Assembly: GCF_006974105.1 (NCBI RefSeq)
Contig: NZ_CP036282.1
Location: 4,650,001-4,714,000 of the forward strand
DNA: 64,000 nt
Source: Rhodoferax aquaticus
GTDB lineage: Bacteria > Pseudomonadota > Gammaproteobacteria > Burkholderiales > Burkholderiaceae_C
Reading direction: 5' to 3'
Part shown: piece by piece, positions 15,174-24,499 of the stretch
Position numbering within the stretch: position 1 is the first letter of the stretch
Layout of the letters: the number at the start of each line of letters is the position of its first letter
Notes under the pieces: model-generated
The model's database searches: none
The model's input: only the letters and a program-made list of their open reading frames with translations
Told to the model about the DNA's origin: nothing
Program-made: the position numbers and the translations under genes

Positions 15174-15207
15174 TTGGCCGATTTGCCTTTTCAACCCCGA
15201 CCGCTCC

Positions 15208-16659
15208 ATGTCCACCCCACCGCGCCCTCTGTACCAAAGCTTGGCCCAACGCCTGCAAGACGCCATGGCCAGCGGTGCCTTGGCCGTGGGCGCGCGGTTG
15301 CCCTCGGTACGCCAGTTGGCGCAGCAGCACAGCGTGAGCTTGGTCACTGCCTTGCATGTGTACCGCCACTTAGAGGCGTTAGGGCTGGTGGTGGCCAAAC
15401 CCAAGTCGGGCTACTTTGTGGCACCACCGGCACGGCCGGCCACCATCGCCAAGCTCCACGCGCTCGCCGCGCCCTTGCCTACCGCCCAGTACGTGGGCCG
15501 CAACCACGACATCACCCACATCACCTATTTGGCGCGCGCGCATGGCCGCTTGCGGCTGGACATTGCCACCGGCCCGCCCTCGGTCTACCCCACGCCGGTG
15601 TTACAGCGGCTCATGACGCGCATCAGCCGCCAGCACCCCGAGCTGCTCACCCAGTACGGCACTGGCACGGGCTGGCCTGCGCTGCAAAGTGAGCTGGCCC
15701 GCCGCGCGCTGGCCGCTGGCTGCGAGCTGCGCCCCCACGAGCTGCTCATCACCCACGGCAGCACCGAGGCGCTGAACCTGGCACTGCGCGCCTGCACCCA
15801 GCCCGGCGACACGGTGGTGGTGGAGTCGCCCACTTACTTTGGGCTGCTGCAAATTTTGGAAAGCCTGCAACTGCGCGCTTTGGAGCTGCCTACCGATGCC
15901 GTGACCGGGCTGGACTTGGACGCGCTTGAACTTGCCACCAGCACGCCGGGTGCGGTGCAGGCGGTGGTGGTCACGCCCAATTTTCAAAACCCCTTGGGCA
16001 GCCTCATGCCAGACGCCCACAAGGCGCGCTTGGTGGCGCTCATGGCCGAGCGCAACATCGCGTTGATTGAAGACGATGTGTTTGGCGACCTGCACTACCA
16101 CGCGCTAGACCGCCGCCCGCGCTGCGCCAAGGCCTGGGATGCAGCGGGTGACGCAGGCACCGTCATGCTGTGTGGCTCGGCCACCAAGACGCTGGCACCA
16201 GGCATGCGCATCGGCTGGCTGGCCGCCGGACGCTGGCGCACCAAGGTCGAGATGCTCAAGTTCACCAGCTCCATTGCCACGCCCGAGCTGCCGCAGGCCG
16301 CCATTGCCGCCTTCCTGCAAACCGGCGGCTATGAACGCTACCTGCGCCGCCTGCGCCAGACGTACCTGAGCCAAACCCACCGCATGGTGCAAGCCGTGCG
16401 CCAGCACTTCCCACCGGGCACCCAGTGCGACATGCCCCAAGGCGGCCATCTGCTCTGGGTGCAACTGCCCGATGGTCGCAATGCCCGCACCCTGTTTGAC
16501 CTGGCCCTGCAAGAGTCCATAGGCATAGCGCCGGGCCTGATGTTCTCCACCACCGACCGCTACCAACACTGCCTGCGCCTGAACGCCGGTTACCCCTGGA
16601 GCGACGCGGTAGACAACAGCCTGCAACGCCTAGGCGCCTTGGCCCACGGGCTGGCGTAG
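15208..16659 (+). CDS. MocR-type regulator (GntR wHTH + aminotransferase fold)
   Basis: 483 residues. Winged helix at about 8-75 (PLYQSLAQRLQDAMASGALA ... RLPSVRQLAQQHSVSLVTA), linker, then a fold-type I aminotransferase domain with TQYGTGTGWPALQSELAR, VTPNFQNPLGS, EDDVFGDLHY and CGSATKTLAPGMRIGW; K327 is the expected PLP lysine. As it resembles a catalytic aminotransferase closely, weak enzymatic activity cannot be excluded. Divergent from the BenE-like transporter, which is the likely target. Followed by the 267-bp repeat array. Confidence 0.87.
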   Translation: MSTPPRPLYQSLAQRLQDAMASGALAVGARLPSVRQLAQQHSVSLVTALHVYRHLEALGLVVAKPKSGYFVAPPARPATIAKLHALAAPLPTAQYVGRNHDITHITYLARAHGRLRLDIATGPPSVYPTPVLQRLMTRISRQHPELLTQYGTGTGWPALQSELARRALAAGCELRPHELLITHGSTEALNLALRACTQPGDTVVVESPTYFGLLQILESLQLRALELPTDAVTGLDLDALELATSTPGAVQAVVVTPNFQNPLGSLMPDAHKARLVALMAERNIALIEDDVFGDLHYHALDRRPRCAKAWDAAGDAGTVMLCGSATKTLAPGMRIGWLAAGRWRTKVEMLKFTSSIATPELPQAAIAAFLQTGGYERYLRRLRQTYLSQTHRMVQAVRQHFPPGTQCDMPQGGHLLWVQLPDGRNARTLFDLALQESIGIAPGLMFSTTDRYQHCLRLNAGYPWSDAVDNSLQRLGALAHGLA

Positions 16660-16699
16660 GTGGCTGGGGCGCTTGGTTTTTGAACACCCACTCCTTTTG

Positions 16700-17592
16700 A
16701 ACACCCACTCCCCCAACCCCTCGCCCCGTCGGCGAGGGGAGTCTTGAACTGCCAATTTGGGTTTTGGTCGCCGGACGCGCGTCTACAGGGGTGGCGCTGC
16801 CGACGTTGTGGTTTGCCACGGCGCATGCGATGCGGTTGTAGATATTTCATGCACCTAGGCTTGCCAACGCTGGCGGCGAAGCGCGCCAGTGGGGGCGTGC
16901 ACACCCATCCGAGGCCCTACAACCGCATGCACTGGCCGTGGTGGACCACCCCTGTTGGCTACGGTGCTTTGGTAGCCCTGTTGCCGGAGAAAAACCATCC
17001 AATCGGCAGTTCAGGACTCCCCTCGCCGACGGGGCGAGGGGTTGGGGGAGTGGGTGTTAAACGATCAAGCCAGTAAGCCAACTCTTCAACAGCGAGTGCA
17101 AACCGTTGCAAATTCATGCACTTTGGCCTGCCAACGCTGGCGGCGAAGCGCGCCAGTGGGGGCGTGCACACCCATCCGAGGCCCTACAACCGCATGCACT
17201 GGCCGTGGTGGACCACCCCTGTTGGCTACGGTGCTTTGGTAGCCCTGTTGCCGGAGAAAAACCATCCAATCGGCAGTTCAGGACTCCCCTCGCCGACGGG
17301 GCGAGGGGTTGGGGGAGTGGGTGTTAAACGATCAAGCCAGTAAGCCAACTCTTCAACAGCGAGTGCAAACCGTTGCAAATTCATGCACTTTGGCCTGCCA
17401 ACGCTGGCGGCGAAGCGCGCCAGTGGGGGCGTACACACCCATCCGAGGCCCTACAACCGCATGCACTGGCCGTGGTGCACCACCCCTGTTGGCTACGGTG
17501 CTTGGGTAGCCCTGTTGCCGGGGAAAACCATCCAATCGGCAGTTCAGGACTCCCCTCGCCGACGGGGCGAGGGGCTGGGGGAGTGGGTGTTA
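16700..17592. repeat. Tandem 267-bp non-coding array with four GC-rich palindromic elements
   Basis: The 965-base gap between the MocR and thioesterase genes is repetitive. A 54-bp element with a perfect CCCCTCGCC...GGCGAGGGG-type palindrome occurs at 17005-17058, 17272-17325 and 17538-17591, and once inverted at 16700-16753. Between them lies a unit beginning TGCCAACGCTGGCGGCGAAG at 16862, 17129 and 17396, so the period is exactly 267 bp for the first two intervals. Each unit also has a CTGGCG...CGCCAG hairpin. Identical short ORFs arise in every unit on both strands, have no start signals and look spurious. Confidence 0.9.
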
Positions 17593-17624
17593 ATCAACCA
17601 AGCCAGCGGGGATGTGTACACCCA

Positions 17625-18080
17625 TCATGGACGCTCCAGCGCGCTCAGCACCTGGGCGGGCATGCGCCTGGGCTTGAGGGTGTCGGCATGCACACAGCCA
17701 ACCCGAACTTGGCCGCTCACCAACACGGTGTCGCCCCGCAGCGCCTGTTGCTCCAGCAGCATGGAGGCCTGGCCACGCTCCACCATGCGCACGCTGACGG
17801 TGAGCAAGTCGTCCAAGCGCGCGGCGGCCAAGTAGCGCAGCGTGACATCAGCCACCACAAAAATCGCCCCTGTGGCATCGCGCAGGACTTGCTGCTCCAC
17901 CCCCAGCGCGCGCAGCCACTCGGTGCGGGCGCGTTCAAAAAACTTCAGGTAATTGGCATAGAACACCACGCCGCCGGCGTCGGTGTCTTCCCAGTACACA
18001 CGAACGGGCATGGCGTAGCCCGCGGCACCGGTGAGGGGCGTTGACACAGGGTCTTGGGGGGTAGGTGATAGAGGGCGCAT
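17625..18080 (-). CDS. YbgC-like acyl-CoA thioesterase
   Basis: 151 residues. The 4-hydroxybenzoyl-CoA thioesterase hot-dog signature VYWEDTDAGGVVFYANYLKF is intact, with the catalytic Asp. E. coli YbgC hydrolyses short acyl-CoA and sits with tol-pal; here there is no tol gene, so the specific substrate is open. The ATG at 18080 is used; a TTG at 18113 is further upstream in frame. Divergent from EF-G. Confidence 0.85.
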   Translation of the reverse strand: MRPLSPTPQDPVSTPLTGAAGYAMPVRVYWEDTDAGGVVFYANYLKFFERARTEWLRALGVEQQVLRDATGAIFVVADVTLRYLAAARLDDLLTVSVRMVERGQASMLLEQQALRGDTVLVSGQVRVGCVHADTLKPRRMPAQVLSALERP

Positions 18081-18256
18081 GGAGGTGAAATGCAGGAGCA
18101 AATGGGGGCACAAGAAGTCGTGAGCAATTGTCCGCTAAGCCCACATATTTTTGTAACAAGCGTAGGATAGGATGCTTCGCGCACCACCAGCTGCACCCTT
18201 GAGATGGCGCGCGTCGTCCTCATCTCTGTGTGCAGTTTACCCACCAAGGATTCACC

Positions 18257-20356
18257 ATGGCACGCCATACCCCCATCGAACGCTACCGCAACATCGGTAT
18301 TTCGGCCCACATTGACGCGGGCAAAACGACCACGACCGAGCGCATTCTTTTTTACACCGGGGTGAACCACAAAATTGGTGAGGTGCATGACGGCGCGGCC
18401 ACCATGGACTGGATGGAGCAAGAGCAAGAGCGCGGCATCACCATCACCTCAGCCGCCACCACCTGCTTTTGGAAAGGCATGGCGGGCAACTTCCCTGAGC
18501 ACCGCATCAACATCATTGACACCCCCGGCCACGTGGACTTCACGATTGAAGTGGAGCGCTCCATGCGCGTGCTGGACGGTGCAGTCATGGTGTACGACGC
18601 TGTGGGCGGCGTGCAGCCGCAGTCGGAAACCGTGTGGCGTCAAGCCAATAAATACAAGGTGCCACGCCTGGCCTTTGTGAACAAAATGGACCGCACCGGG
18701 GCCGACTTTTTGCGCGTGCGCGAGATGATGATCTTGCGCCTCAAGGCCAACCCCGTGGCCATTCAAATCCCGATTGGCGCGGAAGACAAGTTCCAAGGCA
18801 TTGTGGACTTGGTCAAGATGAAGTCCATTATTTGGGACGAAGACAAGGGCGTGACCTTTGTCTACGGTGACATTCCCGCCGACCTGGCCGATGTGTGCGC
18901 CGAGTACCGCGAAAAGCTGGTCGAAGCCGCCGCCGAAGCGTCGGAAGAGCTGATGAACAAATACCTGGAGGGCGAAGCGCTCACCGAAGAAGAAATCAAG
19001 GCCGCAATCCGCAAACGCACGCTGGCGGGTGAAATCCAGCCCATGTTGTGTGGCTCAGCGTTTAAGAACAAAGGCGTGCAAGCCATGCTGGACGCGGTCA
19101 TTGAATACATGCCCGCACCCACCGACATTCCGCCCGTGAGCGGTGTGGATGAGGACGACCACCCCGTGGTGCGCCAAGCAGACGACAGCGAAAAGTTCTC
19201 CGCCTTGGCTTTCAAACTGATGACCGACCCCTTTGTGGGCCAGCTGACCTTTGTGCGCGTGTACTCCGGCGTTTTGCTCAAGGGCGACACGGTGTACAAC
19301 CCCATTCGCGGCAAAAAGGAGCGCATTGGCCGCATCGTGCAAATGCATGCCAACAACCGCGAAGAGGTGTCTGAAATCCGCGCGGGCGACATTGCCGCTT
19401 GCGTGGGCCTCAAAGACGTGACCACGGGCGAAACCTTGTGCGATCCAGGTGCCATCGTGATGCTGGAGCGCATGGTCTTCCCCGAGCCCGTGATCACCCA
19501 AGCGGTAGAGCCCAAGACCAAGGCCGACCAAGAAAAAATGGGCATTGCCCTGCAGCGCTTGGCGCAAGAGGACCCGTCGTTCCGCGTGAAGACCGACGAA
19601 GAGTCAGGCCAAACACTGATCGCCGGAATGGGTGAGCTGCATTTGGAAATCATCGTGGACCGCATGAAGCGCGAGTTTGGCGTGGAAGCCAATGTGGGCA
19701 AGCCCCAAGTGGCTTACCGCGAAACCATACGCAAAACGGTGGAAGACGCTGAAGGCAAATTCGTGCGCCAGTCTGGCGGTAAGGGCCAGTACGGCCATGT
19801 GGTGCTGAAAATTGAACCCAATGAAGCGGGCAAAGGCGTGGAATTTGTTGACGCCATCAAGGGTGGCGTGGTGCCGCGCGAGTTCATCCCTGCGGTAGAA
19901 AAAGGCATCAACGAAGCCGTGACCCAAGGCGTGATGGCGGGCTACCCGGTGGTGGACGTGAAGGTCACGCTGCACTTTGGCTCGTACCACGATGTGGACT
20001 CCAACGAGCTGGCGTTCAAGATGGCCGCAATCTTTGGTTTCAAAGAAGGCTGCCGCAAAGCGAACCCGGTGATTCTGGAGCCCATGATGGCGGTTGAAGT
20101 GGAAACGCCCGAAGACTACGCCGGCAACGTGATGGGCGACCTGTCCTCCCGCCGCGGCATGGTGCAAGGCATGGACGACATGGTGGGCGGCGGCAAAGCC
20201 ATCAAGGCCGAAGTGCCCTTGTCAGAGATGTTTGGCTACTCCACCACCTTGCGTTCGATGTCCCAAGGTCGTGCCACCTACACCATGGAATTCAAGCACT
20301 ACGCCGAAGCCCCACGCAACGTGTCCGAAGCCATCATGGCGGCGCGTTCGAAGTAA
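18257..20356 (+). CDS. fusA: Translation elongation factor G
   Basis: 699 residues, standard EF-G length. G-domain motifs [31 protein letters not shown] and [12 protein letters not shown] are present, followed by domains II-V with [26 protein letters not shown] and the C-terminal [12 protein letters not shown] segment. It drives ribosome translocation with GTP and acts in ribosome recycling. It is not in an rpsL-rpsG-fusA-tuf operon, so it may be a second EF-G copy of the kind common in Burkholderiales. AAGGA precedes the ATG at 18257; a longer in-frame start at 18230 lacks support. A strong terminator follows. Confidence 0.96.
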   Translation: MARHTPIERYRNIGISAHIDAGKTTTTERILFYTGVNHKIGEVHDGAATMDWMEQEQERGITITSAATTCFWKGMAGNFPEHRINIIDTPGHVDFTIEVERSMRVLDGAVMVYDAVGGVQPQSETVWRQANKYKVPRLAFVNKMDRTGADFLRVREMMILRLKANPVAIQIPIGAEDKFQGIVDLVKMKSIIWDEDKGVTFVYGDIPADLADVCAEYREKLVEAAAEASEELMNKYLEGEALTEEEIKAAIRKRTLAGEIQPMLCGSAFKNKGVQAMLDAVIEYMPAPTDIPPVSGVDEDDHPVVRQADDSEKFSALAFKLMTDPFVGQLTFVRVYSGVLLKGDTVYNPIRGKKERIGRIVQMHANNREEVSEIRAGDIAACVGLKDVTTGETLCDPGAIVMLERMVFPEPVITQAVEPKTKADQEKMGIALQRLAQEDPSFRVKTDEESGQTLIAGMGELHLEIIVDRMKREFGVEANVGKPQVAYRETIRKTVEDAEGKFVRQSGGKGQYGHVVLKIEPNEAGKGVEFVDAIKGGVVPREFIPAVEKGINEAVTQGVMAGYPVVDVKVTLHFGSYHDVDSNELAFKMAAIFGFKEGCRKANPVILEPMMAVEVETPEDYAGNVMGDLSSRRGMVQGMDDMVGGGKAIKAEVPLSEMFGYSTTLRSMSQGRATYTMEFKHYAEAPRNVSEAIMAARSK

Positions 20357-20382
20357 GCAAAAACTGCCGCTAAGCAGCTCCT

Positions 20383-20416
20383 AAAAGCCCACACGCTTCA
20401 TGCGTGTGGGCTTTTT
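20383..20416 (+). terminator. Intrinsic terminator after EF-G
   Basis: Perfect stem AAAAGCCCACACGC / GCGTGTGGGCTTTT with a 5-base loop (TTCAT) and a run of five T, starting 27 bases after the EF-G stop. With A-runs on the other side it may serve the convergent HD-hydrolase gene as well. Confidence 0.92.
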
Positions 20417-20425
20417 GCATGGGGG

Positions 20426-20986
20426 CTAGCACTTCGCCTTTGTCTCCTGGTCCAACAGCGCTCGAATTTGGGCAAACAGGGGCGATGTGGCGGTGTGCTT
20501 TTTGCCGTATTCGAGGTTGAAGGCGTAGTCAAAGTCGGCGGGGTTAGCGCCTTGGTTGTGCTGGAGTATGGTTTCTAGTTTGTCCAAGGCTTTCACAGCT
20601 TGGGCTTCGGGGCTGGTGGCGTTTTCGTAGTCATCCCACAGCGCCAAGAATTCGGCTTGCAGTTGTGTGGGCAAGGCGCGCATGAGGTGCTGCAAGTCTT
20701 GGCGCTCGCGGGCTGACTTGTCGGGCATGCTGGCCTGCAGAGGCGCGGGCACGTCGCCGTTAATGGCCTCACCCAAGTCGTGCAGCACGCACATCTTCAA
20801 GACCTTTTGGAAATCAAGCGTGGGCAGCGCATCTTGAAACACCATGGCCATGAGGCACAGACGCCAAGTGTGTTCCGGCGTGCTTTCTTGGCGCCCCTGC
20901 GCGGTGTAGGCGTTGCGCAGCACGTCTTTGAGTTGCTCGGCCTCGCGCAAAAACGCCAGTCGGTTTTGAAGATCGTTTGGGGTCAT
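20426..20986 (-). CDS. HD-domain hydrolase (5'-deoxynucleotidase-like)
   Basis: 186 residues. HD-superfamily residues appear as STPEHTWRLCLMAM, then CVLHDLGEAINGD with the central His-Asp, and later KALDKLETILQH. This arrangement fits the HD_3/YfbR-like group that hydrolyses nucleotide monophosphates with a divalent metal. The start overlaps the AraC gene stop by ATGA (20983-20986), so the two are co-translated. Substrate not known. Confidence 0.85.
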   Translation of the reverse strand: MTPNDLQNRLAFLREAEQLKDVLRNAYTAQGRQESTPEHTWRLCLMAMVFQDALPTLDFQKVLKMCVLHDLGEAINGDVPAPLQASMPDKSARERQDLQHLMRALPTQLQAEFLALWDDYENATSPEAQAVKALDKLETILQHNQGANPADFDYAFNLEYGKKHTATSPLFAQIRALLDQETKAKC

Positions 20987-21843
20987 GGTGGTGTACGGCG
21001 GGTGGGTGTTTGGGCAAAAAAGCGACCGGGTGATTCGCCAAAGCTGCGACGAAACATCGCAATGAAGTTGCTGGGGCTTGCGTAGCCCAAGGCATCGGCC
21101 ACGTCAGCCACGCTGCGGCCTTGGGCGAGCAATTCCAGCGCATGGGTGAGGCCGGCTTGCTGGCGCCACTGGGCAAAGCTGCTGCCCGTTTGCGTCACAC
21201 ACAAGCGGCTCAAAGTGCGGGGCGACATGCCTGCCCATTGCGCCCACTGCTCTAAGGTGCGGGCATCGCCTGGGTTTTTGAGCACGGCGTTGGCAACGCG
21301 CAGCAAGCGCCTATCTGTGGGCATGGGTAAATGCAAGGGCTGGTGCGGCGTGTTGCGCAGCTCATCCAATAGCACCGCCGTCATGCGGTCTTGCTCCGGG
21401 CTCAAGTGCTCGGTGCCCGCCCACATCACGCAGCGCTGCACCAGTGCACGCAAGAGCTCGCTCACACCGATCACACAGGGCGTGGTGGGCAGCACTTGGC
21501 TGGCATGCGGGGCTATGAGCACGCCCCAGCCGCTAAGCACCCCTGTAATGCTGACCCAATGCGGCACGCCAGGCGGAATCCACCCTGCGCGGTGGGGCGG
21601 CAACATCCACGAACCATGGGCGCTGCGCACATGCACCAAGCCGCTTTCCACACAAAACAGCTGCCCGCGCACATGGCTGTGCCAGTCGTGCTCGCGGTTG
21701 TCCAAGGGGAAGTCGCTGTCGGGCTCGTGGTCGCCCACGAAGGCAATCACGGCTGGACCGTCGGCGCGCTCGCTGTCCTCCACCAACTGGGCTTCTGCCG
21801 GGGTGTAGGGAGGCTCAGACGAAGTGGGATGTGCGTGCGCCAT
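20983..21843 (-). CDS. AraC-family regulator with N-terminal cupin
   Basis: 286 residues. The N-terminal half is cupin-like with HDWHSHVRGQLFCVESGLVH and PPHRAGWIPPGVPHWVSI. The C-terminal two helix-turn-helices include EQWAQWAGMSPRTLSRL and SVADVADALGYASPSNFIAM. This group often controls a divergent efflux pump; the DHA2 exporter at 21938 is divergent here. Twelve-base direct repeats lie between them. The ATG at 21843 opens the frame. Confidence 0.9.
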   Translation of the reverse strand: MAHAHPTSSEPPYTPAEAQLVEDSERADGPAVIAFVGDHEPDSDFPLDNREHDWHSHVRGQLFCVESGLVHVRSAHGSWMLPPHRAGWIPPGVPHWVSITGVLSGWGVLIAPHASQVLPTTPCVIGVSELLRALVQRCVMWAGTEHLSPEQDRMTAVLLDELRNTPHQPLHLPMPTDRRLLRVANAVLKNPGDARTLEQWAQWAGMSPRTLSRLCVTQTGSSFAQWRQQAGLTHALELLAQGRSVADVADALGYASPSNFIAMFRRSFGESPGRFFAQTPTRRTPP

Positions 21844-21863
21844 GACCTGTTTTCAGTATTTTT

Positions 21864-21925
21864 TGTCCAAACAACGTTATCTCATTTTTCCAGTGCGGAT
21901 CAACACTGCATTGTGTTCAAACAAC
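21864..21925. promoter_or_regulatory. Direct repeats in AraC-exporter intergenic region
   Basis: TGTCCAAACAAC (21864-21875) and TGTTCAAACAAC (21914-21925) are direct repeats with one mismatch, 50 bp apart, about five turns. AraC proteins bind direct half-sites of about this size. The second copy is just before the ribosome site of the exporter, which would fit repression or looping. Confidence 0.45.
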
Positions 21926-21937
21926 AGGAGTGATTTC

Positions 21938-23368
21938 GTGAGTTCTACCACTGTGGCGCACAGCGCGCCGTCTTTAATTTATCCCCACGTTGCGCCGTGG
22001 GTGGCCGTGGCCATCGCCTGCATTGCCTCCTTTATGGTGGTGATGGACGGCGCCATTGTGAATGTGGCGCTTCCGGCCATGCGCGCCGACCTGCATTTGT
22101 CTGCCGTGGCCACGCAATGGGTGATAGATGCCTACCTGCTCGCCCTGGGCGGCTTCATGTTGTTGGCCGCCAGAGCCAGCGACTTGTTCGGTCGTAAAGC
22201 CGTGTTGCAAACGGGTCTGGCCGTGTTTACTTTGGCCAGCTTAGGCGGCGGCATCGCTACAAGCGGCGCCGCGCTCTTGCTAGCGCGGGCGGTGCAGGGT
22301 TTGGGCGCATCGGCTCTGGCCACGTCGACCTTGGCGGTCATCGTCGCGGTGTACCCCGGCGGGCGCCAACGGGCGCAAGCTATTTCTTGGTGGGCAGCCA
22401 CCAGCTCGATTGGCTCCGCCATGGGTGTGGTGCTAGGCGGCTGGCTGACCAGCCAAGCCGGTTGGCGATGGGTGATGTATGTGAACGTGCCCGTTGGCGT
22501 GGCGCTCATGGCCGGCATTGCTTTGAGCCTGGCGCCTGCCGCCATTCGCAGCCCCAAACCCAGCCTGGACTTGCCCGGCGCGGTGGGCATCACACTGGGC
22601 ATGGGCACCTTGCTGTTTGCAATTTCGCAGGCTGCGCACCTAGGGTGGACCTCTGCCACCGTGTTGGGCTGCTTGCTGGCGGCGGCGGTGCTGCTGAACT
22701 GGTTTGTGGGCGTGGAAATGCGCGCAGCGCAGCCCTTGGTGCGCATGGACATCTTCAAAGTGCACAACGTGCGGGTGGGCAATGTGCTGGTGATGTGCAT
22801 GGGCGTTGCCATGACCGCCACCACGTTTTTAAGCTCAGTGGTGCTGCAGGGCGTGGTGGGCTATAGCGCGCTGGACGCGGGCCTGGCGATCTTGCCCCTG
22901 GGTGTGACCTTTGCGGCGGCGGCTGTGATGTCACGCATCTGGATGGACCGTGGTGTGAAGCGCTTGCCCCTGTACGGCGGCTTGATCTGCGCGGCGGGTG
23001 CCAGCTGGATGGCGGTGTTGCCACTGGCACCTGGTTTCGTGGCGGACATCTTGGGCCCCATGGTGCTCATGGGCTTGGGGCTGGGATTGATGGTCATGAC
23101 CGTGACCCACACGGCGATAGATGGCGTACCCGCCAAAGACGCGGGCCTGGCCTCCGGCCTGTTCAACACCGCCAGACAACTGGGCGCAGCATTTGGCGTC
23201 GCTATCTTGTCGACCCTGGCCCACAGTGTGACCGCACACAGCCCCTTGCAAACAGAACTTCTTGCGCAACTACAAGGCTTTCAAGCCGCGTTTGGGGCCA
23301 CGGCGGGCTTTGTCGCGCTAGCTGGCTTGTTGTCTTTGCTGCTACACACCCCGCAGAAAGCTGATTGA
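21938..23368 (+). CDS. MFS exporter, DHA2 (14-span) family
   Basis: 476 residues, about 14 membrane spans. Motif regions FMVVMDGAIVNVALPAM (motif D1), ARASDLFGRKAVLQTG (motif A) and LGGWLTSQAGWRWVMYVNVP (motif C-like) match EmrB/QacA drug-proton antiporters. The start is a GTG at 21938 with ACAGGAG seven bases earlier; an upstream ATG at 21824 would overlap the AraC gene. Substrate unknown; likely regulated by the divergent AraC protein. Confidence 0.9.
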   Translation: MSSTTVAHSAPSLIYPHVAPWVAVAIACIASFMVVMDGAIVNVALPAMRADLHLSAVATQWVIDAYLLALGGFMLLAARASDLFGRKAVLQTGLAVFTLASLGGGIATSGAALLLARAVQGLGASALATSTLAVIVAVYPGGRQRAQAISWWAATSSIGSAMGVVLGGWLTSQAGWRWVMYVNVPVGVALMAGIALSLAPAAIRSPKPSLDLPGAVGITLGMGTLLFAISQAAHLGWTSATVLGCLLAAAVLLNWFVGVEMRAAQPLVRMDIFKVHNVRVGNVLVMCMGVAMTATTFLSSVVLQGVVGYSALDAGLAILPLGVTFAAAAVMSRIWMDRGVKRLPLYGGLICAAGASWMAVLPLAPGFVADILGPMVLMGLGLGLMVMTVTHTAIDGVPAKDAGLASGLFNTARQLGAAFGVAILSTLAHSVTAHSPLQTELLAQLQGFQAAFGATAGFVALAGLLSLLLHTPQKAD

Positions 23369-23390
23369 AATAGGCCCGGACCCCGCATAG

Positions 23391-23430
23391 AAAAAGCGCA
23401 GACAGCTACAACAAACATAGCTGTCTGCGC
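23391..23430 (-). terminator. Intrinsic terminator for the LysR gene
   Basis: Arms GCGCAGACAGCTA (23396-23408) and TAGCTGTCTGCGC (23418-23430) pair perfectly over 13 bp. On the minus strand the stem is followed by TTTTT, 15 bases beyond the LysR stop. It overlaps a copy of the dispersed hairpin repeat. Confidence 0.8.
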
Positions 23431-23450
23431 ATATTACATGGGCGCTAGCA
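23417..23450 (+). repeat. Dispersed hairpin repeat, variant copy
   Basis: ATAGCTGTCTGCGC followed by ATATTACATGGGCGCTAGCA. It matches the family pattern of ATAGCTGC left arm, CCATGGGCGC core and a right arm, with a changed left arm that now pairs with the neighbouring sequence to form a terminator. Confidence 0.7.
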
Positions 23451-24407
23451 CCCGTTTTGCTTGGCTTGCTCAGCGGCATGGGCCTCTGCCAAGCACGACA
23501 AAAACGCCCGTGTCACCCGCGATGCCTGGGGCGAGCGCCGCACAATGCCGAAGAAGCTGCAGGCGTAGTTCAACACGGCTGGGTTCAAGGCCCGCATTTG
23601 CCCTGTGCGCACAAAAGCTTCTGCGTAATGGTCGGGCAAAAAACCCAGGTACTGGCCCGACAAAATCAGCGTAGCAATGGACTCTTGGTCGTAGCCCGTG
23701 GCTTTGCGTGGCAGGCGCACTTGTTGGCTCAAGTCCATATTGGGCGAGTGGTAGCCCAGCCCCGCGAAATGGTGGGCGCGCAGGTCGTCCCAGCCCATGG
23801 CCGCAGCCTTGGCTTTGGCTTTTGCACCAAACAGCGCGTGCTGGGCACCGCAGTACAGCAGCATGGTCTCGTCAAACAAGGGCTCGTAAATCAGCGTTTC
23901 CGAGCTGCGGTGGCCCGGGATGACGCCCACTTGGAACTGCCCGTCGATCACGCCGCGCTCAATGGTGTTGATGGGCGCCACATGCAGGTGCAAACCCACA
24001 TCCGGTGCCAGTGCCGCAAACTTGGCAATGGCGTCGCCAATATGCGCGGCTGGGTTGCTGGCGGTTTTGTCAAACACGGCAATATGCAACTCGCCCCCCA
24101 TGCGGCGGTGGATCTCGTCCACACTGGCACGAAAGGCATCGGCCCCGGCGAGCAAACGCAAGGTCTCGCGGTAAATCTGCTCGCCCTCGGTGGTCAGTGA
24201 AAACCCAGCACGCCCACGGCGGCACAAGGTCAAGCCCAAGCGGGTCTCCAAGTCTTTGACATGGCGGCTCACCGTAGAGGTGCCGATATTGAGCTCCAGC
24301 TCCGCCGCCGCCATGCCGCCGCACTCCACCACGCTTTTGAACACGCGCAAGAGGCGTATGTCCATATCGCTCAACTGGCCTAAGGCGGCTCGGCTTTTTA
24401 CTTGCAT
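23445..24407 (-). CDS. LysR-family transcriptional regulator
   Basis: 320 residues. The N-terminal helix-turn-helix reads MDIRLLRVFKSVVECGGMAA, AELELNIGTSTVSRHVKDLE, then ETRLGLTLCRRGRAGFSLT; the rest is a periplasmic-binding-like ligand domain. It is divergent from the aminotransferase at 24500, with 92 AT-rich bases between, so it probably controls the aminotransferase-dehydrogenase pair. The Met at 24407 is used; MDIRLLRVF (about 24365) is an alternative. Confidence 0.9.
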   Translation of the reverse strand: MQVKSRAALGQLSDMDIRLLRVFKSVVECGGMAAAELELNIGTSTVSRHVKDLETRLGLTLCRRGRAGFSLTTEGEQIYRETLRLLAGADAFRASVDEIHRRMGGELHIAVFDKTASNPAAHIGDAIAKFAALAPDVGLHLHVAPINTIERGVIDGQFQVGVIPGHRSSETLIYEPLFDETMLLYCGAQHALFGAKAKAKAAAMGWDDLRAHHFAGLGYHSPNMDLSQQVRLPRKATGYDQESIATLILSGQYLGFLPDHYAEAFVRTGQMRALNPAVLNYACSFFGIVRRSPQASRVTRAFLSCLAEAHAAEQAKQNGC

Positions 24408-24499
24408 AAACTAGCAACCAAATATTGATACATAAACATTTATAAGAGTAACAGATGGCATAACAATGCTGCGAAAACCACCATTACTGGAGCCACCCC

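Noticed and set aside
16959..17438. Repeated 70-residue ORFs in the 267-bp array
   Set aside because: Identical copies arise from the tandem repeat, overlap GC-rich palindromes, lack ribosome sites and occur in several frames at once.
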